This document shows positions 10,420-22,140 of a DNA stretch of 40,897 nucleotides, in pieces. A program made the position numbers and the translations under genes. A model generated the notes under the pieces. It was given only the letters and a program-made list of their open reading frames with translations. It did not search any database and was not told the origin of the DNA. Location: assembly GCA_001316125.1 (NCBI GenBank), contig BBCS01000014.1:1-40897 (forward strand), read 5' to 3'. This DNA comes from Vulcanisaeta distributa JCM 11213 (GTDB lineage: Archaea > Thermoproteota > Thermoprotei > Thermoproteales > Thermocladiaceae). Position 1 is the stretch's first letter. Each line of letters opens with the position of its first letter.

Positions 10420-12013
10420 TTAACTGGGGGGGCATGTGTTTTCTGCTTGGTATAGTATGAGCGGTAGCCAGTAATTGTTTGTGGACTGTAGCGTTACCGT
10501 ATATGAAGCTGATGGATTATACCGTAATACAAAGTATATAGCGCTTTCAAAAGAGTCAACGTAGTAACCGCCACTAGCGTAGTTTGGATAGCACACGGCT
10601 CCGCTCGTCCATAATATTGGGGATGCGGCCGTATTCGTTGCTGCAGCACCGGCATTTAGGAACCAGATTCCATCTGCCGTATCTACTTCAAAGCCAACTG
10701 GGTATTGGGCGCCAGATGTCGTTGCAGCTGATGTGCATAGGCTTGTGGTTACACCGACGTTCCATACTAAATCGCTTAGGTATAAGTTAGATGGGTTGTT
10801 GATTATGGTTAAAGATGACGTTAAACCGGCGACTTGTCCATCGCTTGTTGCTGCTTCGAATATGAATTCGAGCGTCTGCTGTAAGATCTCTAAGGCCACC
10901 TCGAGGGTTGAGTAACTGAAGAGCGAGCACCCCCCCGTGTTACTAGGTTGAGCTGCGCCACTCTCTCCTCCCCCCCAGCCCATGTATGAGTTATAGCCGT
11001 TGGCTTGGTCCACCTCGTAGGCTCAGTCATGTTTATACCCACGTTGTAATAGGCAAATGAACCTCCACCACTTGATGGTATGTAGTTAGCATAGCCCAGG
11101 TAATCAACCGGGAACTGTGGTGTTGCCGCCTGGGTTGGCGATACATTAATTACTAAGATACAATAATCATACTCAAATTCATTGCCTGCGATATCCTCAT
11201 ATTTCGTGGGTCCCGTGTAGAATAACCAGCCGTACTGCCCATTCAGTTGTCCTCCATATTGATTTATGAGGTATTCACATGGGTCCGTATTTATTGGGTC
11301 CATGCCACTTATCGCATTATGCGTATTGTGGGTTATTGAGTACCAACTCGTTATTAACCCGTTTAAGGTATTTGTTACGTATTCGTACTGCGGTATCACG
11401 TTTATTTCCAGGCCATAACCCCCCCCAAAACCAACCACGTAAGTGGCGCTTGCATTACCGACTCCAATCACTGGTACCCAATTACCGCGCTATGGCGGTA
11501 ATTGCCCCCCCAGGCTATTGCTATTGCCTCCTCTAGGGCTTGTGTTTGTTTTGAGTTTTTAGTGTATAGTATTATTAGGTCCTTCATACCAATTAAGGTT
11601 CGGAGTTGGTTGGATAATTGATTTAGTGTTTCGTGCATGGTGTTATTCACGTAATCCCAGTCAATAATTATAATCGAACCACTAGGTAGTGCCTGCAATT
11701 CACTTAAGTTCACGGGCTTAATCATAGACGCAGGGCGCCCAAATCAGTTAACTCATTAATGAATTGGGGGAGGACCAACTACATAAGCCACAACAGGTAG
11801 GGTAAGCGGTTGAGGCTTAACTGGAGTTGCGATGCCGGTAACGGGCTTAGCAATGCCAAACCCATGAGCCACATTAAATACGAGTCTCTCGGTATCATTA
11901 ATTACGTTATCCATTAACGAAGGCTTTACAAGAGCCATCACGAAGATTGAATCAACTATGGCAAGAATAAAAACCACCGTAATCAACAACCATCTCAAAC
12001 TCATACCTATCAA
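10420..12013 (-). CDS. large secreted/membrane-anchored protein (paralogue A), frameshifted
   Basis: About 530 residues across four frame pieces (11756-12013, 11468-11725, 10890-11471, 10420-11013). The N-terminus has a signal/anchor helix (LRWLLITVVFILAIVDSIFV). A short alpha/beta domain with VVAYVVGPP and LPSGSIIIIDWD follows, then a long Ser/Thr/Asn/Tyr-rich beta-type region with several cysteines, typical of an extracellular archaeal protein. Its domain order, YVVGPP and IDW motifs and length match the gene at 30180-31782, so the two are paralogues. Function unknown; surface-layer associated or adhesive is inference. Both paralogues share a conserved upstream box (12031-12059 here). Confidence 0.7.
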
Positions 12014-12030
12014 TCAAGCGGAAAATCACG

Positions 12031-12059
12031 GATTTTTTTACTTCGGGTGTTCAGAGAAA
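12031..12059 (-). promoter_or_regulatory. conserved box upstream of secreted paralogue A
   Basis: On the minus strand TTTCTCTGAACACCC, then G, then AAGTAAAAAA, ending about 18 bases before the start codon region. Nearly the same sequence precedes paralogue B at 30131-30159 with one substitution in the core, while other surrounding bases differ. The AAGTAAAAAA part could be a BRE/TATA element; the CTCTGAACACCC part would then be an upstream regulator site. Confidence 0.6.
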
Positions 12060-12236
12060 GTGAGCCGAGCGGGATTGAATCATCCCTTAGGTTCTATGCC
12101 TTTATATGTATTAGGTTAATGGTTAGGTGTAGAGATTGATGTTGGTGGGTCTGTTAGTAAGCGTTGAATTAGATTAATAATGGTTACGGAATTAATATTA
12201 CTGCCCAATATGGCGGGGCTTGAGGTAAGTGCGGCA

Positions 12237-12670
12237 TTACCTTGCAGTTGCTGTGGTGCTGCCCGTAATGAGCTTCTTCACGTCATCTACGTACTTCCTC
12301 ACCTTATCAACCTCCTTCTTGAGCATCTCAAGGTCTATTATTCCATCGTAAAAGGTCATCTGGTGTAAGTACCTCTCCCTGGCTCCATACCGATCCCTAA
12401 AACCAAGCCTCTCTACCTCAGGCACCTCATCCTCCAGCCTATCAAGGAACTTCCTCCTCTCCCAATGGCTTGCCGGCATAATGCCCAGGTAATAGAGAAT
12501 TAAGGCATTTGTTGCACTCACGACGGCACTCCAAAGCTTCTCCGCGGTATCGTGAATCCTTAGTTGGTCATTAAGTCTAATACCCTCCTCAAGCTCGCTA
12601 AAGCCCTGGCAAGGAAGCCCTCGGCATCCTCAAGAAGCATCCTTACCCTCTCAATCTTACCTGCAGCCAT
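12237..12670 (-). CDS. PaREP1/HEPN-like helical protein, frameshifted
   Basis: About 144 residues. The N-terminal helix has LLEDAEGFLARAL, then RLNDQLRIHDTAEKLWSAVVSATNAL, which matches the PaREP1-type core in Thermoproteales genomes, and a C-terminal helical part with LHQMTFYDG. PaREP1 proteins are HEPN-like, multi-copy and of unknown function; HEPN domains are often RNases in toxin-antitoxin pairs. The frame breaks near 12597 (one base lost in GCG-GAG). Start ATG 12670. The canonical RxxxxH is only weakly present (RLNDQLRIH). A second family member is at 28337. Confidence 0.65.
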
Positions 12671-12765
12671 AGCCCCTAACTACAAAGCCATGCAGTAAGT
12701 CCTTAATAATTTTGCCGACAGCATTGTTGAGTCCAGCCGCATTTACGTAATTATGAATTACGCGT

Positions 12766-13040
12766 TCAGTCGGTAATGGGAATCGGCAACTCAAGCCGTA
12801 TTTCTAGTATGACGTGTAATCCAACCACAGCGATTTCATCAAGGAAGGGGGGGATCAGCCTTTTAACGACGTAGCCAAGCACCACCTCATTAATGTTAAC
12901 GCATTTAAACCGCAACCTAAGCCACGTCAGTGTTAGGCGACCCCCTCACCCTCTACGAATGACGTGCTTGACTGAGCATATGTAACGACACTGTAAGCCT
13001 TATTTCATCACACCCTTAAGGTTAGCACGTCCTCACCCAT
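12766..13040 (-). CDS. hypothetical small protein, heavily frameshifted
   Basis: Three frame pieces join into about 90 residues: GEDVLTLRV, DEIRLTVSLHMLSQARHS, VEGEGVA, LTLTWLRLRFKCVNINEVV and a tail ending EIRLELPIPITD before a TGA at 12766. The alternating charged and hydrophobic pattern and native codon use suggest a real beta-rich protein with a repeated DEI...V.LH theme, but it needs at least two indel repairs. No family recognised. A TGATGA/CTGA pair here resembles a C/D sRNA but is better explained by this coding sequence. Confidence 0.4.
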
Positions 13041-13221
13041 TACCCGCATCCGAGGCTCCGCCCTGGCGCCTTACCTTAGACCGCGGGTTTTAAGTGGGGG
13101 GGTTGTGCTGTGGTTAAATCATGCTTAGCCTTCGTCATTGCGAAATCGCCTTAATGTCGCTCGGGTCAACCTTTAAGAACACCGGAGTTAAAAAGCCCAG
13201 CGAATTGAGGGCTTGATAATT

Positions 13222-14989
13222 ATGAGTGCCGGGTTAGGATTGCCTATTAACAGGACGCGCCTAATCACGTTGGTCATTCTCATCGTCAGCATAGCCTCGG
13301 TAACACTTGCCGTGCTCGCCCAAACATCGGCCCAGCCAAGGCCTTTCATGGCATTTAACGGTAAGGCTTATGAGATCGATTATTATAATACGAGCGGTCT
13401 TCCAGCGCCTACGTTGGTTATTCACGGGACCATAAATGATACGCCAGTGCCGCTTTCCGTGAGTCTCTTCGCAATTACACCGACTAGGATATACACCGTG
13501 GGTTACTACTACGGCGTTGGCACAGTGAGTATAAACCTAACGGGCTCATTAATGAGGAACGTCGCCAATACCTGGATTAGCGATTACGGCGGTGCCATCT
13601 GGCCATCATTGATGGCATTCATAACCTACGGAGCCAATAACGAGACCTGGACCGTGATAACAGCAATACCGTATAACCCAGCCTGGGTGGTGGAGAAGAG
13701 GCCAGTTGAGATCTCCGTTAACGCCAAATTCAACGAGGTGAAGCCCGTTCACGTAACGCCGCTAAGCAACGTTGATGCAGCAGCGAGTACCCAAGTGATC
13801 GAGCCAGGCAAGGTCAATGGGAGTAGTGATCCATTTGGGTTCACATACATAGGTAGTTGCTCGTCAAGTAGCAACGTTGCGTACCCACCAACACCATCAA
13901 GCACCGAGGGTGTCTCCTACGTGTGGGTTCTCGAGCAGTGCAGTGAGTTCGAGGGTGGGGGGTGCCGCTAATTTTTGTTGGGTGGAGCGCCAATGCGCTT
14001 CAGAACATAAATTCTATACTCATTAATAATATTGGGGGGGGTACGGCACAGAGCGGTTCAGGGCTTTTTGGCGTACTTAATGAGAGTGGTATAAATGTAC
14101 CAAATGGGTTGGTGCTTGTGGGGGGGCCGACATACACCTTCAGCAATACATATATAATAGAGCTTCCAAACGCGATCGGGAATGTATTTATTGAGTATGG
14201 TCCTTTAAATGAAGAAATAACAACAGGTAACGTATACTATAGTGTCCCAAGCAATGGTTTCTTCTACGTGGGATTGCCTTCCTACGTTGCCTATGTCGCG
14301 TTTCAGGAATACGAAATAGCTCCCGGACTGTCGGAGCCAACGGGCTTCTGGGCTAACGGTACTGAGTCCCTGGCGCCTCTTGAGTCTGACTTTAATGGGC
14401 AGTACCTCTATGTTTATCCATACCTAGACGTTGGTAATGGCTCAATGACCGGCGTATTTAATGGCGTGGTTTATATGTACCAGAATTACGGTCAATTGCT
14501 AATAAACCTACTTGATACTTACATGTATAAGCAGGGCCTTGGTTGGTCGCCATGTTCAAATGCCCACAGCCTGCCTTTGGCACGACATCGAATGGGATCG
14601 ACTATGTCGAGTTCACGCTGTCGAGCATAACGAACACGTACAGCCCCCCCAACCCAATTGGTTGGGCATTCATGTTCGGTTCACTATTGGTCGGCGGCTA
14701 CTTTAGCGACTTACCTGACATCGTCGATTACGTACTCATGGCTGCTGGCGATGCCTTAACAATCGCCAGCACCTTCGTAAACACGGCGCTCTTTAACCAA
14801 AATACCTTTGGGCTGAGCGCCAACGTGTACATAAACTATTACCCATCCTCCACCTTCTACGTGACGCTTATAGGGAGCCCGCAGGTCACGAGCATCACTA
14901 GCTCGCAATCCCTCTATCCCATGGGCATGGTTATAAATGCAAGTGGTTATTATCCGTCATGGCTCACGGGAATCCAATGTAACTCGTGA
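13222..14989 (+). CDS. large secreted protein, frameshifted
   Basis: About 590 residues in three frame pieces (to 13971, 13962-14630, 14543-14989). A signal peptide (LITLVILIVSIASVTLAVLA) opens it, followed by beta-rich sequence with many Asn-Gly-Thr sequons, aromatic residues and few charges, as in archaeal surface proteins. The first break is a G run of 6 where 4 restores GG-VPLIFVGW; the second is a lost base near 14543. A weak resemblance to thermopsin-like secreted proteins is only impression, and no catalytic motif was found. ATG 13222 is chosen; TTG 13213 is possible. A TAAAAAGC about 30 bases upstream is a plausible TATA box. Confidence 0.65.
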
Positions 14990-15212
14990 TTTTGTACCGT
15001 CAATTTAATATATAATATAATGCATCAAAATTACCTCTTTTCCGTATTAATTTTAATTATTTTAAGATGATACCATTCCCTACAGTCCTTACATAATGAC
15101 TGGTTTTGGATAAGGTTAACTAGTAATAATTACGGCCATGGTTTTCACTCGTTTAGTTTTCTCTTTCTATTAAACATTAATTTTTTATACTTCCCTGGGA
15201 CCTTGTTTTGTA

Positions 15213-15539
15213 ATGGATGGGCAGGAGTTAAGGCAGAGGCGTGGTGCGCCGGGTTATAGGGTTACTAAGTTACCGTATAAGGTTAGGGTTTACCTGAATA
15301 ACCAGGTCCTTATACCGGCGAGTCTCGTGAGGGTATTGGGCATTTCCGGGCTTAAGTACGCGGTCATAACCATTTCCTACAATGGTATCCCAATCACGAT
15401 TAAGGGCGTTAAGTTACTGAGGACTAAGCACACGGATTCCAGGCAGTTCACGATTCCAAGGGATGTTAGGGAGGCCTATGGGATTAGGCCTGGTGATGAG
15501 GTTGAGATAATAGACATAAAGCCCTTCAGGCTGTCTTAA
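15213..15539 (+). CDS. SpoVT/AbrB-type DNA-binding protein
   Basis: Intact, 108 residues. The C-terminal half RQFTIPRDVREAYGIRPGDEVEI is a clear AbrB swapped-hairpin motif (T-I-P-x-x-[IV]-R, G-x-x-x-G-D-x-[IV]); the N-terminal half (VRVYLNNQVLIPASLVRVLG) resembles a second copy, so the protein may be a pseudo-dimer. The role is likely a transcription regulator. TTTTTTATAC about 26 bases before the ATG indicates a leaderless transcript. Its stop overlaps the stop of the convergent gene by four bases. The region 14990-15212 before it is AT-rich promoter sequence with no other gene seen. Confidence 0.8.
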   Translation: MDGQELRQRRGAPGYRVTKLPYKVRVYLNNQVLIPASLVRVLGISGLKYAVITISYNGIPITIKGVKLLRTKHTDSRQFTIPRDVREAYGIRPGDEVEIIDIKPFRLS

Positions 15540-17378
15540 CCGCAGATCGGCCCGTTAATCAACAACTGCCTTATGTATATAGTCGTGTTAACCACGTAAT
15601 TAGCATAGGCAGTTATTACGATAGCCCCCCCATAATACTCGTTGTAAATCGTGATTGATGACTCATTATTACCTGTTGTTAAGTCTATCACGTGCCCATT
15701 GATTTGTAGGTATGCCATCGTCACATTTAACTGCCTTAAGTACCTGGGGCCAACCCACGAATACTCTATTAAAATTTCGTATTGACCTGGCGGTAATGTG
15801 GCATTCATCGTGAACCAAGCCCCCCCAGGAGGTTCACTTGGTGTGTGGGCTATTTCCTCATTTATTACCTGCCCATTGATTAGGGAGACCATATTTGGCA
15901 TGGTATTAATGGTAATGGGTACGCATATCACAGGCTCACCCGTGTAATTCGCCCTTAGAACTAGCAGGTCATTCCCAATCACCATGTAGACTCCGTAACC
16001 CTCCATTAATGCGGTATTCACATACTCATTGTACGGCGTACCCCCACCAAGTGAACCAGGGACTGTCTGGCTGGGCCACTATGTAATCCGGCTTAACCCA
16101 TGGGTACCACTGCGTGTATGCATTTATGTTATTTGAGAATGGTGGGTATAGGTTATTCTGAGCAAGTACCGTGGCGTTACTCGGTATTAACCTAAGCGCA
16201 CTCCAAACATCATAGTCAGCCTTAGTGAATTGGTATTGGAAGTGGATGATCGGGCTGACGCCGAGGAACACCACCAACGTTGAGATCAGTATTAGGGCCA
16301 TTAACCTCCTTTGCTGTTCAATCGGTATTTTCGACACGGCCATTAACGACGCCATTATTATGAACGGCACCGAGAAGGAACTATACTGGAAAAATGGGCT
16401 GTAGTATATGACGTCGCTGGTTAGGAAGGATGCGAGGGGGGGCCATGCGAGTGATGGGAGGGCCAGTGGGTCTAGGAAGGCCGTGAATGCAGTCGGTGCA
16501 TAAAGCTCGAGGAAGTATAGGAATTTCTCCGTACCATACATCGAATATAACTTCGGTATTAGTAATGGGTCCTTAATGACTGAGATTAATATGCCGAAGC
16601 TAAATGATGATGCGTACTGCTCGGGTAAGCCCGATAGTGGCGATGTGGTTGTTGGGCCCAGCGGGTTAAGTAAAGACTTCGTCCATAGGGCGATTAGGAG
16701 GACTACTATTGATACTGCGATGGTTAATACACCATGCATTAACTCACGCCTCCTCCTAATGTTTATAATCACGTAGTACAGCCCGAGTAATGCCATGGGT
16801 ATTGGCGCAAACTCTATGGTGCCAAGCGTGAGCAATAGCATTGGGTAATAAATCCTCCACTTCCTCGTGATTAGCAGGTAAGTTGAGTATAGGGCGAGGG
16901 GGGGCATGAATATAGTCTCCATGTGAAAATCAAAGGAGTTTGCGCCCTGGACCAGTGGGTCCATGAGGTAGATAATTGCGAAGAAGGCCCCCCCTAACCA
17001 ATCCCTGCCCAGGTACTTACCTAACCAGTAAATGGGTAGTGCCCCCCCTAGGGCCACGAGTATTGTCTGAGCCACAAGCAGGGTGATTGGGCTCGGGTAT
17101 ACGGCGTACACGGGTAGGAATAGGAATAACGTTGGTGAGAAGTGGACGTCTAGGAAACTATAGCCTATGGGCCCAGGCTTGGGTATTATCGCCACATCAA
17201 CACTCTCATAAAACAGCCTGTGGTAATACAGTGTTGATGCCAGTGCCTGGGCGAATATCCCGAGGTCCGCAGCGTGGGTGTGAAATGTTAGGTACTTCAG
17301 CAATGTATAATACGACATCACTACGATATACGCCGCAATACCAAGGTAAACCACCAAGCCACTGATTGACCTTCTCAT
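15536..17378 (-). CDS. DUF2079-like polytopic membrane protein, frameshifted
   Basis: About 610 residues. The first 450 have roughly ten membrane helices and conserved segments HTHAADLGIFAQAL, FLDVHFSPTLFL and FDFHMETIF, typical of DUF2079 (GT-C-like membrane proteins). The C-terminal 160 residues form an outside, Thr/Asn-rich beta domain. The frame breaks near 16024, right after WFTWWGYAV; the next frame begins YEYVNTALMEGYG. DUF2079 function is unknown; resemblance to membrane glycosyltransferases suggests sugar transfer at the cell surface. Start ATG 17378. Confidence 0.75.
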
Positions 17379-17412
17379 TCCAGAAATTCATGGTTAAGGA
17401 CTTATTAAGTAA

Positions 17413-18176
17413 TTACTTCATGAAATCAAGTATTGACGGCCCACCACCCCCCCTCTCATGCTTAACCTCCTGGCAACTAACGCTTATTGACTTCATTCCA
17501 TCATTACCAACCTCAAGTATTATTGGCTTCCAAATATTTGTGAAGGCAGCGTTAACTATGTAGGAGCTACCGGACTTAACGCACCTAACTGTCGAGTTGT
17601 GGGCGTGGCCATGTATAGCAATGACATTATTACTAAAAATCACACCCTCCAAATCCCTAACCCCCCCAAGGCTAGGCCAAATCCTTGGATCCTCACCCTG
17701 AAGTGTCTTAAATGTTGGTGCGTAATGTATTAAGAGGATTGTTAACTCCCTCGATGAGTTGATGGTTTTCCTAAGCCACTCAACCCTGCGCCTATACGTG
17801 TCCGCTATATTGGGTATGTGCTTCAACTGCCACGTCGTTGGCCTCTCCAGGGATCCCTTCGAACCAATTATCCTAAGTGTTACATCATTTATTGTTAATT
17901 TAATGACCTCATCATCAAGCCACCTAATGACACCTAGCTCCTAGCCCTCGGCATGACCTCATCATAATCCTCATTACCCGGCACTGCAATTATCGTGTCG
18001 CTAAGCCTCCTTAATTCGTTGATTAATATCTTCAATCCCTCAATCTTTCCATCCTCCATTAAATCGCCTGCTATGAGTACGGCGTCGAACTTGCCGAGGT
18101 TTTTAACGGCTTCCCTGAACCTTGGGAAGTACTTTGGCGAGTGAATGTCTGCTGTGGCGAGTATCCTAGCAACCAT
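17413..18176 (-). CDS. calcineurin-like metallophosphoesterase, frameshifted
   Basis: About 250 residues. All five metal-binding blocks are visible: TADIHSPKY (DxH), AGDLMEDG (GDxxD/E), PGNEDYD (GNxD), LIHYAPT and IHGHAHN (GHxH). The frame breaks near 17940, after the GNED block; repair continues as ELGVIRWLDDEVI. Soluble, no signal peptide. Substrate not predictable. Start GTG or ATG at the 18176 end; the neighbour RimI gene is divergent, sharing the AT-rich spacer 18177-18228. Confidence 0.85.
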
Positions 18177-18228
18177 TTAATAAGTGGTAAAACATATTAT
18201 TAAATTACTTTTCCAGGTTTATGGTTAA

Positions 18229-18744
18229 ATGAAGGGCAGCCTAGAATTACGGAAGTGCGATCCTGACAATGACCTAGACATAATAGTGAGTCTCGAGAGG
18301 GAGATCTTCAGGCCAAGCGAGCAGTACACCCTTGGTTTCATTAATTGGTTATGCAGGAATTGCACTAATTACTCCTATATAGCATTCATGGATGGGAAGC
18401 CCGTGGGCTACATAATATCGTGCATAGAGGGCCTCAGTAGGGGGGGTCACGTGATATCCGTCGGCGTTCTCAGTGACTATAGGAGGATGGGCATTGGTAA
18501 CGCGTTAATGTGTAGGTCAATATGCTCAATGGCCGAGAGGGGGGGTATTGACCACGTGATACTTGAGGTCAGGGTATCAAACACGCCGGCAATAACGCTC
18601 TATAGGAAGCTTGGCTTTGACGTGCATGGCGTATTAAGGAGCTACTATAACGATGGTGAGGACGCATACCTAATGATACTTGGGAATGATAAGTTTGAGG
18701 CGTTAATACGTAAATGCTGCTCAGTAACCAAACAACCTCCTTAG
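18229..18744 (+). CDS. rimI: RimI/Ard1-type N-terminal acetyltransferase (GNAT)
   Basis: Intact, 171 residues. The acetyl-CoA loop RRMGIGNAL (R/QxxGxG/A) is at residues 85-93, with [19 protein letters not shown], the classic RimI/Ard1 motif, downstream. The archaeal enzyme acetylates protein N-termini. Two glycine pairs (SRGGHVI and ERGGIDH) lie on 7-base G runs and probably each include one extra glycine. Start ATG 18229. The end overlaps the convergent flavoprotein gene by 24 bases. Confidence 0.85.
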   Translation: MKGSLELRKCDPDNDLDIIVSLEREIFRPSEQYTLGFINWLCRNCTNYSYIAFMDGKPVGYIISCIEGLSRGGHVISVGVLSDYRRMGIGNALMCRSICSMAERGGIDHVILEVRVSNTPAITLYRKLGFDVHGVLRSYYNDGEDAYLMILGNDKFEALIRKCCSVTKQPP

Positions 18745-19911
18745 ATACGTCTGCATCCACCTATCCTTCTGCACCGTGTAATCCCTCTTCGGCTCAGGAT
18801 CCTTACTCGGCTTTGGTGGTTGTTGCGTGTAATCAAAGCCAAATTGAACACTTACAGTCTCCAACTTACCCTCAATATTACCGACGTAAGCCCAACCAAC
18901 AAATGCGTACTGCACGGACACCCTCTCATTACTGCCCAGGTCCTCTAGGATCTTGTTAGTGGCAAACAGCGCGCTCTCGAACGCAATTTCCTGATTCTTT
19001 GGATATGGCAATTTTGCAGCATCACCAGCGGCAAGTACATCGTCAAACTTAGGGGGGGTTCTCAGGTCTGTTGGTGACCTAACCTCAACCCAATCAGCAC
19101 CTAATCCAGCGTCCCTTATGAATGACGGAGCCTATTGGCTCAAGCATCGCCAGCAGGTCGTACCTATACCTCTCACCGCTTTTCGTAACTACCTCCCTAT
19201 CGTTCATCTCAACGATTTCCTGATTCGTGACTAACTCAATGCCCGCCTTATCGTAAATCGACTTAACAACATCAGCTATCACGGGTGGTTGCGTCTTATC
19301 ATTTGCATCAATATGTATTATCCTAACCTTATCCCTAACACCCCTATACTTAAGTATTGTATGGATGAGAAGCGCGGTTTCCGTCGGTGCGGGGGGGCAC
19401 ATCTATAAGGTGCCTTTGGTGCATATACTACTACCGTACCCCCATTAATATTCCACACCCTATTCTTGAGAACGTGGACTCTACCTGGGTCGTAAACGTT
19501 GGCGTTCATGTACCAGTACTTATCATAGCCGTTTATTGATGAGCCATCAAAGACCACGCCGGGTGCCAGCACGAGGTAGTCATAGCTTAAGCTCTTTACA
19601 CGATTGCTAAGTAGTGTCTCGGTGTAGTTAACAACCCTATTGTTGGGGTCGATGCTAATTACGTCACCCGTAACAACATTGACACCCCCCCTTAACCCAA
19701 TCTCTTCATAACCCCCCCTGATGATCCTGCCGTACTCCTCCTCATTAGTTAGTAGTAATGGTCTCGTTGGTCCACCAATGTAGTGCCTATCCCTGGTTAT
19801 CACGGTGACTTCAACGGAGTCCTTAGCCTTTTCAATTAGTGTATTTGCAATTGTTAATCCTGCGATCCCACCGCCGACAATGACAACTTTTTTACGGGGG
19901 CATGCCATCAT
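18721..19911 (-). CDS. FAD-dependent sulfide dehydrogenase/SQR-like oxidoreductase, frameshifted
   Basis: About 395 residues over three frame pieces. The N-terminal FAD site [14 protein letters not shown] is followed by [17 protein letters not shown], characteristic of flavocytochrome c sulfide dehydrogenase flavoproteins and related sulfide:quinone reductases, and a late FAD contact region [16 protein letters not shown]. These enzymes oxidise sulfide and pass electrons to quinone or cytochrome. Breaks are at the C run near 19392 and near 19130. The C-terminus ([10 protein letters not shown]... [10 protein letters not shown]) looks complete. It fits the sulfur metabolism expected of this group. 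Exact acceptor unknown. Confidence 0.75.
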
Positions 19912-19992
19912 GGCATGGTTAGGCTACGTAAATATAAAGTGGGATCTTAAGTTAATGATATTGAGAAGGGTATCGCCAGTTCAGTTAAATTA

Positions 19993-20908
19993 TCACCTCT
20001 TCACCCTAGAGACGATCAGCCTATTACCCACGGCGTTGATTGTTAGTAATCCATCATCAGCCAGCCAGGCAATGTATGAGAGGAGTGCGGAGCGGTTCAG
20101 CAGGTAATTGTGTGGTGAATCAATGGTTATACCCAACGATGAGAGTAGCTTTACAATTAAGTCCTCAAGTACTACTTGATCACCGATATTATTAAGGACG
20201 AGCTCCCTCAACCTATTTATTGCATTAATATTCTCATTAATTACGTTAATAGCATCTTGAGCTTCATTACATCGCCGTGGGCAGGCACGACATACTCATA
20301 CCTAGTCACACCCTCGGAGAGCTTCCTAAGGCTTTCAAGCGCGAGACCGGCATTTAAGTGGTATGGCGCTCCGTACTTTCGTATGACGTCAACCGGGAAG
20401 AACGCGTCAGCCGTGAACAGCGTATTTCCGTAGGCTATCCCGACCATACCCATCGTATGCCCTGGTAGTGGCATTACCTCAAGACTCACCTCCCTATGTA
20501 GATCGTCCAGTTCCTTAACCATTACGCCCTCAGCCTCAAGGAGTTTCGTCCTAAGTAACTTAGGTGGGAAGGAGCCAAAGAGATAAAGCGGTTCGAGCAC
20601 GGGCCTCTCTATGAAGGGTTTATCCTCCGGTGTCGCGTAGACGGTGGCACCGCTCCTCTTAACAATTAACGCGTTACCGCCGATGTGGTCCGCGTGATGG
20701 TGAGTATTTATTATGGCGCGAACCTTAGGTTTAGGGGGGGTTTAATGGCGTTGAGTATTCTACGTCCTGAGTCCTCGTCAATCCCCGTATCAATTATCAC
20801 GCACTCATTATTATCTATAACTAACACGCCGGCATTCGTTCTACCAATCACAACGTAAACATTATCCGAAAGTCTCTGTAGTCTCTGCGTTTGCATCACT
20901 GATAACAC
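19993..20908 (-). CDS. metallo-beta-lactamase-fold hydrolase, frameshifted
   Basis: About 300 residues. The metal site is INTHHHADHIGGN (HxHxDH), followed by MPLPGHTMGMVG, LFTADAFFP (metal aspartate) and VVPAHGD, all in the expected order. The C-terminal 70 residues form a winged-helix-like add-on (YIAWLADDGLLT). Breaks lie at the run near 20735 (IKPPLN, one lost A afterwards) and near 20245. Such proteins are glyoxalase-II-like thioesterases or related hydrolases. AT-rich promoter sequence (TTTATATAG) lies just upstream of the start at 20908. Confidence 0.8.
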
Positions 20909-21082
20909 ATTAAATAGTTTATATAGTTTTTAAGTAATTCAGCATACCTATGGACGTAAATTGGTTTCAGCATTTTTCTCAATAACTCAACGTTGTTTCC
21001 AGGTTTCACTCAGGTAGAAGATCAATAATCATTAATGTAATGCGCATATCTAGAATACGGAATAATTGATTTTTAATGGGAT

Positions 21083-22134
21083 TCATTTAGTATTAAGTTT
21101 ATATGGCAGCAATACGAGTGCTGCCGTTAGGGTTATCAGGGCTGCGGTTGTGAAGGCCCACTGTACAATCATCGATGTTAAGGGTAATACCAGGAATGCC
21201 CCCCCAGTAAATCTCCCGGCCTCACCCACAACGGTGCTTGTGGAGAACACCCCGGGTAGTACATCACTCCTCCACCTGAGTTGTATGAATGTTGTTATGG
21301 CTATTCCAAACATAGCATGAAGAACCAGCGAGTTAAGGCGAGGGTCCAGGCAATTACGGGATTGCCCACGACGCCCATTAGGCCGGTGGTCGCAGCCATA
21401 ACAACTGTGGAGGCTATAGCAATGATTAATTCACGCCCCCCCAGTTTCAATAGTCTACGGCCAAGGAAACCACTTATTATGCTACTTATTGGTGGTGCTG
21501 AATATATTAGGGCTAATTCATAGGTATTACCCCCCCTGGACCACATGACCATCAGTGCTGGGGGGGTTAGGCTATAGGCTATACCCAGTAGGAACGAGTT
21601 AAGGTAAATTAACCTAGCCTCGGAAAAGACGAGTCTCTCGCTCCTCCTATACTCAAACCGTGGAAGCAACAACGCTAGTAGGTAAAGGGGTATTGCTACG
21701 TAAAGCCAGGTGGGCTTAATAAATAAAGCCATCACAATGCCCATTAAGTCGCCCAGTGAGCCCATGATGATCCTCTCTGAGTTTACACGACCAAGCCTCT
21801 CCTTACTGACTAGGCCTGGGATTACTGAGGATGTATGGACACTCAACATACCCATAAGCAGCGCGGTGGTGAATAAGCGTAGGTAAGGAAGGTTAATGAG
21901 AAGGAGGAGGGACGTAAAGGGATAAAGAGCCCTGGCGGTCCTAACCCTAACCAGCGTGAAAGTGGCAAGGCTTGATAGCGAATAGGCAATAGTCAATAGG
22001 AATAACTTAAATCCATTAGAACCCGCAGTAAATAAAGCCCGTAAAAATACATACGTAAACAAAAATCTACTCAAAAACAATAGCAAATAAATTATAACTA
22101 TTACATTGTATTTTTTACTTACTGTTTTAATCAT
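21083..22134 (-). CDS. MFS-type membrane transporter, frameshifted
   Basis: About 350 residues, with some ten hydrophobic helices. Loop motifs such as SRFLFTYVFLRALF and FLGRRLLKLGGREL (like the MFS A-motif between helices) support a major facilitator transporter. The frame breaks near 21305, after TRWFFML, and resumes MFGIAITTFIQLRW. Start at ATG 22134, very close to the end of the upstream coiled-coil gene on the same strand, suggesting co-transcription. Substrate unknown. Confidence 0.7.
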
Positions 22135-22140
22135 GAAATT

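Noticed and set aside
12766..12840. C/D-box sRNA on the minus strand (TGATGA to CTGA)
   Set aside because: Too long core (about 76 bases), no D'/C' boxes, and the stretch reads as protein.
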